A stretch of DNA of 8,512 bases from Bacteroidota bacterium. GTDB taxonomy: Bacteria; Bacteroidota; Bacteroidia; Bacteroidales; Prolixibacteraceae. Positions 5,511 to 8,512 of this stretch are shown piece by piece (positions within the stretch are counted from its first letter, which is position 1; every line of letters begins with the position of its first letter). The stretch lies in contig JAUZOB010000135.1 in NCBI GenBank assembly GCA_030706665.1, positions 1 to 8,512 on the forward strand. The letters are read 5' to 3'. The notes beneath the pieces are model-generated. The model did no database searches, had not been told where the DNA came from, and saw only the letters and a list, made by a program, of their open reading frames with translations. A program made the translations under genes and the position numbers.

Positions 5511-6674
5511 TTATTTTAATGGATGTGCAAATGTAATTACATCATCGCCTGTAATCTCGCTTCCGCAAAGAATAATCAGGCGTTCAATCACATTACGGAA
5601 TTCCCGGATATTCCCGGTCCAGTTATATTTTTGGAGTTCAACGATTGCATCGTCTGAAATGATCTTAACCGGCATCCCGTATTCAAGACAAATCTGCTCG
5701 ATAAAATGATTGGCAAGTAGTGGAATATCTTCTTTCCGTTCATTCAATCCCGGAACATGAATTAGGATGACACTGAGACGATGGTATAAATCTTCCCGGA
5801 AGTTCCCTTTGTCAATTTCTTCGGACAGGTTTTTATTTGTTGCAGCGACCACACGAACATCAACCTGAATAGGCTTTTCACCACCGACACGAGTAATCAT
5901 ATTCTCCTGAAGAGCCCTTAATACTTTTGCCTGAGCCGAATGACTCATGTCTCCGATCTCGTCCAGAAAAAGAGTTCCACCGCTAGCCTGCTCAAATTTT
6001 CCTTTTCTTTGTTTTATCGCTGATGTAAAAGCACCTTTTTCATGACCAAAAAGTTCGCTCTCGATTAATTCTGAGGGAATAGCGGCACAGTTAACCTCAA
6101 CAAAAGGACCTGATGCACGATTGCTTCTTTCATGAAGGCGACGGGCAACCAGTTCTTTCCCGCTTCCATTTCCTCCGGTGATGAGTACACGGGCCTCAGT
6201 CGGGGCAACTTTATCAATCATCTCAAGAATCTTTGTAATTGCAGCAGATTCACCGACTATTTCAAATTTTTTATCGACCTTCTTACGTAAAACTTTGGTT
6301 TCGGTAATCAGGTTCGACTTATCCATTGCATTACGGATGGTAATGAGCAAACGGTTTAGATCAAGTGGTTTTTCAATAAAATCGTATGCTCCTTTTTTTA
6401 TTGATTCCACTGCTGTATCTATATTTCCGTGACCCGAAATCATTACAACCGGAACATCAGGTTTGTGATCTGTGATCTTCTCAAGAACTTCAATCCCATC
6501 CATCCCAGGCATTTTGATATCGCAAAGAACAATATCGTAGTCGTTCTCTTTTATTTTTTCCAATCCTTCATGTCCGTTCTCGCTCAGATCGACCTGATAC
6601 TTCTCGTACTCTAAAATATCTTTCAGTGTATTGCGGATACTTCTTTCGTCATCGATTACTAAAATCCTCGACAT
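5511..6674 (-). CDS. NtrC/NtrX-like response regulator: receiver plus AAA+ domain, no DNA-binding domain
   Basis: Of 387 residues, 1-120 form a receiver with acidic pocket D8/D9, phospho-acceptor D52, S80 and K102. Residues 138-365 form a sigma-54-interaction AAA+ domain. Its marks are Walker A GGNGSGKE (167-174), ESELFGHEKGAFTSA (205-219), Walker B TLFLDEIGD (234-242), arginine-finger region NFREDLYHRL (291-300) and sensor II GNIREFRN (354-361). The sigma-54-contacting GAFTGA loop reads GAFTSA. The protein ends about 20 residues after the AAA+ lid helices (FAHPLK), where NtrC proteins continue into a Fis-type helix-turn-helix. The sequence after the stop does not encode one in another frame. 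It may therefore activate sigma-54 without fixed DNA contacts, as proposed for FlgR or CtcC, or act only through protein partners. No histidine kinase is nearby. It starts 10 bases after the phosphatase stop codon, so they are very likely cotranscribed. Confidence 0.93.
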   Translation of the reverse strand: MSRILVIDDERSIRNTLKDILEYEKYQVDLSENGHEGLEKIKENDYDIVLCDIKMPGMDGIEVLEKITDHKPDVPVVMISGHGNIDTAVESIKKGAYDFIEKPLDLNRLLITIRNAMDKSNLITETKVLRKKVDKKFEIVGESAAITKILEMIDKVAPTEARVLITGGNGSGKELVARRLHERSNRASGPFVEVNCAAIPSELIESELFGHEKGAFTSAIKQRKGKFEQASGGTLFLDEIGDMSHSAQAKVLRALQENMITRVGGEKPIQVDVRVVAATNKNLSEEIDKGNFREDLYHRLSVILIHVPGLNERKEDIPLLANHFIEQICLEYGMPVKIISDDAIVELQKYNWTGNIREFRNVIERLIILCGSEITGDDVITFAHPLK

Positions 6675-6685
6675 ATGCAGTGTTT

Positions 6686-7615
6686 TTAACCCAGATGGTC
6701 TGTATTGAGCATTTCTGCCAGTACCCCTTCTTTCAGGGCATAGCCCGACTGGATAATTGTGTGTATATTTAATTTACGAAGAACAAAATTAACAAATATA
6801 CTGGCAATGACAATCATTTCAATTCTTACAAGATCAAGTCCCTTCATTGTCTTTCGTGTGGCATGGTCCGAAATTACAATCTTATGGTGGAGTGAGAAAA
6901 AGTCCATGGGAGCTATTTCCGTTTTGACTCTGAATGTACTCTCGGGTTCCAATCCTTCGAGCATATCGACAAAAGAATCGAAAGCTCCGGAACATCCGAT
7001 TAGTGTCGAGACAGGATGTTCTGTCACAGCTTGCCAGAGAGGAGTGAGATGGTGATCGAAATGTGCTTCTATCTGTTTGATTTCTTCATCTGAAATAGGA
7101 TCCTTCGGTTTGAATTTCTCACGAATACGGGCAACTCCGATTTCGAAACTCTGTTTCCAATATATTTCCCTTCCATTTCCGATAATAAACTCATTGCTGC
7201 CCCCTCCGATATCCAGAATCAGCACTTTCTCCTTTTGAAAACCGACAGCGAGTTTCGCTCCTTTATAGATGTATTCGGCCTCTTTATCTCCTGTGATTAC
7301 TTCAAATTCAAGACCTGTCTTTTCCCGTATCAGGTTTAAAAACGCATCTTTATTTTGTGCATTCCTTACGGCTGAAGTCGCAATAGCCCTGACATTTTCG
7401 CATCCGGCATTCTGAATCCGGTTCAAATGATTGGATATTGCTTTCAGCCCACGTTGCATGGCATCAGGAGTAATGATGCGTTTATCAATCCCTCCCTGCC
7501 CAAGTTTAACGGGTTCTGAACCTGAATAAATTAGTTCCTGCTTTCCGTCCTTATTGGTTCGGACGATTACGAGATTGCAGGTATTGGTTCCTAAGTCGAT
7601 TACTGCGGACGGCAT
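6686..7615 (-). CDS. ppx: Ppx/GppA-family phosphatase, short form
   Basis: A member of the ASKHA-fold exopolyphosphatase / guanosine pentaphosphate phosphatase family. It either releases phosphate from the end of polyphosphate or converts pppGpp to ppGpp; sequence alone does not decide which. The 309 residues contain the two phosphate-binding loops AVIDLGTNTCNLVI (4-17) and ILDIGGGSNEF (133-143). They also have ATSAVRNAQN (79-88), the acidic GDKEAEYIYKG segment (109-119) that carries the likely catalytic glutamate (E112), and the C-terminal GYALKEGVLAEML (291-303). It lacks the HD-like C-terminal domains of the roughly 500-residue E. coli Ppx and GppA, as is usual for short actinobacterial and Bacteroidota forms. 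The start overlaps the 3' end of the upstream membrane-protein gene by 16 bases, and a response regulator starts 10 bases after its stop. This suggests translational coupling in one operon. Confidence 0.93.
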   Translation of the reverse strand: MPSAVIDLGTNTCNLVIVRTNKDGKQELIYSGSEPVKLGQGGIDKRIITPDAMQRGLKAISNHLNRIQNAGCENVRAIATSAVRNAQNKDAFLNLIREKTGLEFEVITGDKEAEYIYKGAKLAVGFQKEKVLILDIGGGSNEFIIGNGREIYWKQSFEIGVARIREKFKPKDPISDEEIKQIEAHFDHHLTPLWQAVTEHPVSTLIGCSGAFDSFVDMLEGLEPESTFRVKTEIAPMDFFSLHHKIVISDHATRKTMKGLDLVRIEMIVIASIFVNFVLRKLNIHTIIQSGYALKEGVLAEMLNTDHLG

Positions 7616-8512
7616 ACGATATATTTTGATCCTTTATCTGAGTTCGGGACTATTTTAAAACAAACCGGGAAATGAAAAACGATAGAAAGACGCAACGTGT
7701 TGTAATAGTAATTACGAAGTCCTTTTTGGTATTCAATCCCGACGTCTAACTTTTTCCCTTCTCTTCCCATTTTAACTTTATATATAACCGGTTTATTTTC
7801 TCCGGTTTCTTCATAAGCGTGGTATCCTGAAATTGATTGGGTCAAACAAAAGTGCTTTACCCAAAGCTTATTTTCAAATCCGAAAAGAGGTCCTTCATCC
7901 TGGCTAACCTCCTCACGATTGGTTTGCCAGACAAACAATCCCCCCATTCCATAAAAACCCATTTTGCGGACAAAAGAATTCAACGAATACTCTTTTCCCA
8001 AAGAGATATGGAAATAATGAGCAGGAGAATGAGTGTAGCGGGCATGTTTTACATCGCCCGTAGTTGTTTTATAGGCATAAGTAAAAGCCATGTCCGGAAA
8101 CCATTTCCTGTTTTTTAGAATTTGTAATTCAGTGAGGAAATAGAGGTCTCCTGTTTGTGTAATTACCCCCGTATCGTCATAGTAAATCTGACGTTGATCG
8201 CGTACTGCATTCGACATTCGAAAGGTCTCGGTAGGATAGGCAAAGAGCTGAATTGCTACGACACCGCTTACAATGGGATAATAGAGATTAAAATAACTAT
8301 TGACGGCATGATCACCAGTCATACTGTGCCCATCAACTCCTAATTCCAGATCAAGAGTCTCACCAACTCTTCCATGAGCTACGTTCGGGACAAGCAAAGC
8401 ATTCGGCCCCATCATTCCGGGAGCGAAAAGCAGATATTTATAAACATCGTCCCCGTCTCTTGAAACAAACGGAGGGTGACTTCTGGTTTGCCCATATCCT
8501 GATAAAAATAGC
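7600..8512 (-). CDS. Probable outer-membrane beta-barrel protein, function unknown (5' end beyond right edge)
   Basis: The frame is open from 7602 to the right edge with no stop, giving about 303 visible residues. An internal ATGATG at 8410-8415 lies in the middle of conserved-looking sequence (LLFAPGMMGPNALLVPNVAHG), so it is probably not the start. I do not recognise a named family. The visible part begins LFLSGYGQTRSHPPF, which could be just after or at the end of a signal peptide. It continues as many short amphipathic strands rich in Tyr, Phe and Trp separated by Gly/Asn/Asp turns (for example SYFNLYYPIVSGVVAIQLF, MAFTYAYKT and LRLSIVFHF), typical of a beta barrel. An unusual polar and basic tail (KIVPNSDKGSKYIVCRPQ) follows the last aromatic strand, and its codons overlap the ppx start. 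The OM location is inferred from strand pattern only. Confidence 0.7.
   Translation of the reverse strand, partial: LFLSGYGQTRSHPPFVSRDGDDVYKYLLFAPGMMGPNALLVPNVAHGRVGETLDLELGVDGHSMTGDHAVNSYFNLYYPIVSGVVAIQLFAYPTETFRMSNAVRDQRQIYYDDTGVITQTGDLYFLTELQILKNRKWFPDMAFTYAYKTTTGDVKHARYTHSPAHYFHISLGKEYSLNSFVRKMGFYGMGGLFVWQTNREEVSQDEGPLFGFENKLWVKHFCLTQSISGYHAYEETGENKPVIYKVKMGREGKKLDVGIEYQKGLRNYYYNTLRLSIVFHFPVCFKIVPNSDKGSKYIVCRPQ

Noticed and set aside
5590..5630. Repeated TTCCCGG motifs in the regulator gene
   Set aside because: They are explained by codons of the conserved GNIREFRN segment and are not a repeat array.
6759..7055. 98-codon plus-strand frame opposite ppx
   Set aside because: It is antisense to a clear Ppx/GppA gene with intact motifs, and the product looks like translated complement rather than protein.
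7837..8343. Two plus-strand frames of 93 and 62 codons opposite the outer-membrane protein gene
   Set aside because: They are antisense shadows of a long open frame that itself runs to the window edge.

Overview
This window looks like a core chromosomal segment of a Bacteroidota bacterium, probably Bacteroidales or Marinilabiliales-like, though I cannot resolve the genus. Four things point there. Several genes are preceded by an exact TAnnTTTG box, the -7 element read by the Bacteroidota primary sigma factor. Start codons lack purine-rich Shine-Dalgarno sites. The gene set and order (pyrE, a small SRPBCC protein, birA, rsfS, ftsH) is, from memory, typical of the phylum. Proteins such as the 'GAFTSA' NtrC-like regulator and the TlpA-like thioredoxin-fold protein are also of Bacteroidota type. 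No mobile element, CRISPR array, rRNA or tRNA is visible, and composition looks even throughout.

Layout, left to right. The minus strand carries the first 241 codons of ftsH, which runs off the left edge, and rsfS, six bases upstream of ftsH; rsfS-ftsH reads as one transcript. birA is divergent on the plus strand, the only plus-strand gene I accept. It ends in a hairpin that can terminate both birA and the convergent SRPBCC gene. The minus strand then carries the SRPBCC gene, pyrE with its own terminator and promoter box, a secreted TlpA/thioredoxin-fold protein, and coaD with its own promoter box. A three-gene cluster follows, transcribed leftwards: a probable outer-membrane protein (5' end off the right edge), a short-form Ppx/GppA phosphatase overlapping it by 16 bases, and 10 bases further on an NtrC/NtrX-like response regulator.

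Most genes are housekeeping: membrane proteolysis (FtsH), ribosome silencing (RsfS), protein biotinylation (BirA), pyrimidine synthesis (PyrE) and coenzyme A synthesis (CoaD). The distinctive part is the right end. A phosphatase of the (p)ppGpp/polyphosphate family is cotranscribed with a sigma-54-type regulator that has a receiver and an AAA+ domain but no DNA-binding domain and an altered GAFTGA loop. The TlpA-like protein has lost the first cysteine of its CxxC site.

I did not find a clearly new defence or mobile system. The observations most worth following up are the non-canonical regulator, the redox-dead thioredoxin fold, and the promoter boxes that settle two start codons and may overlap a terminator.
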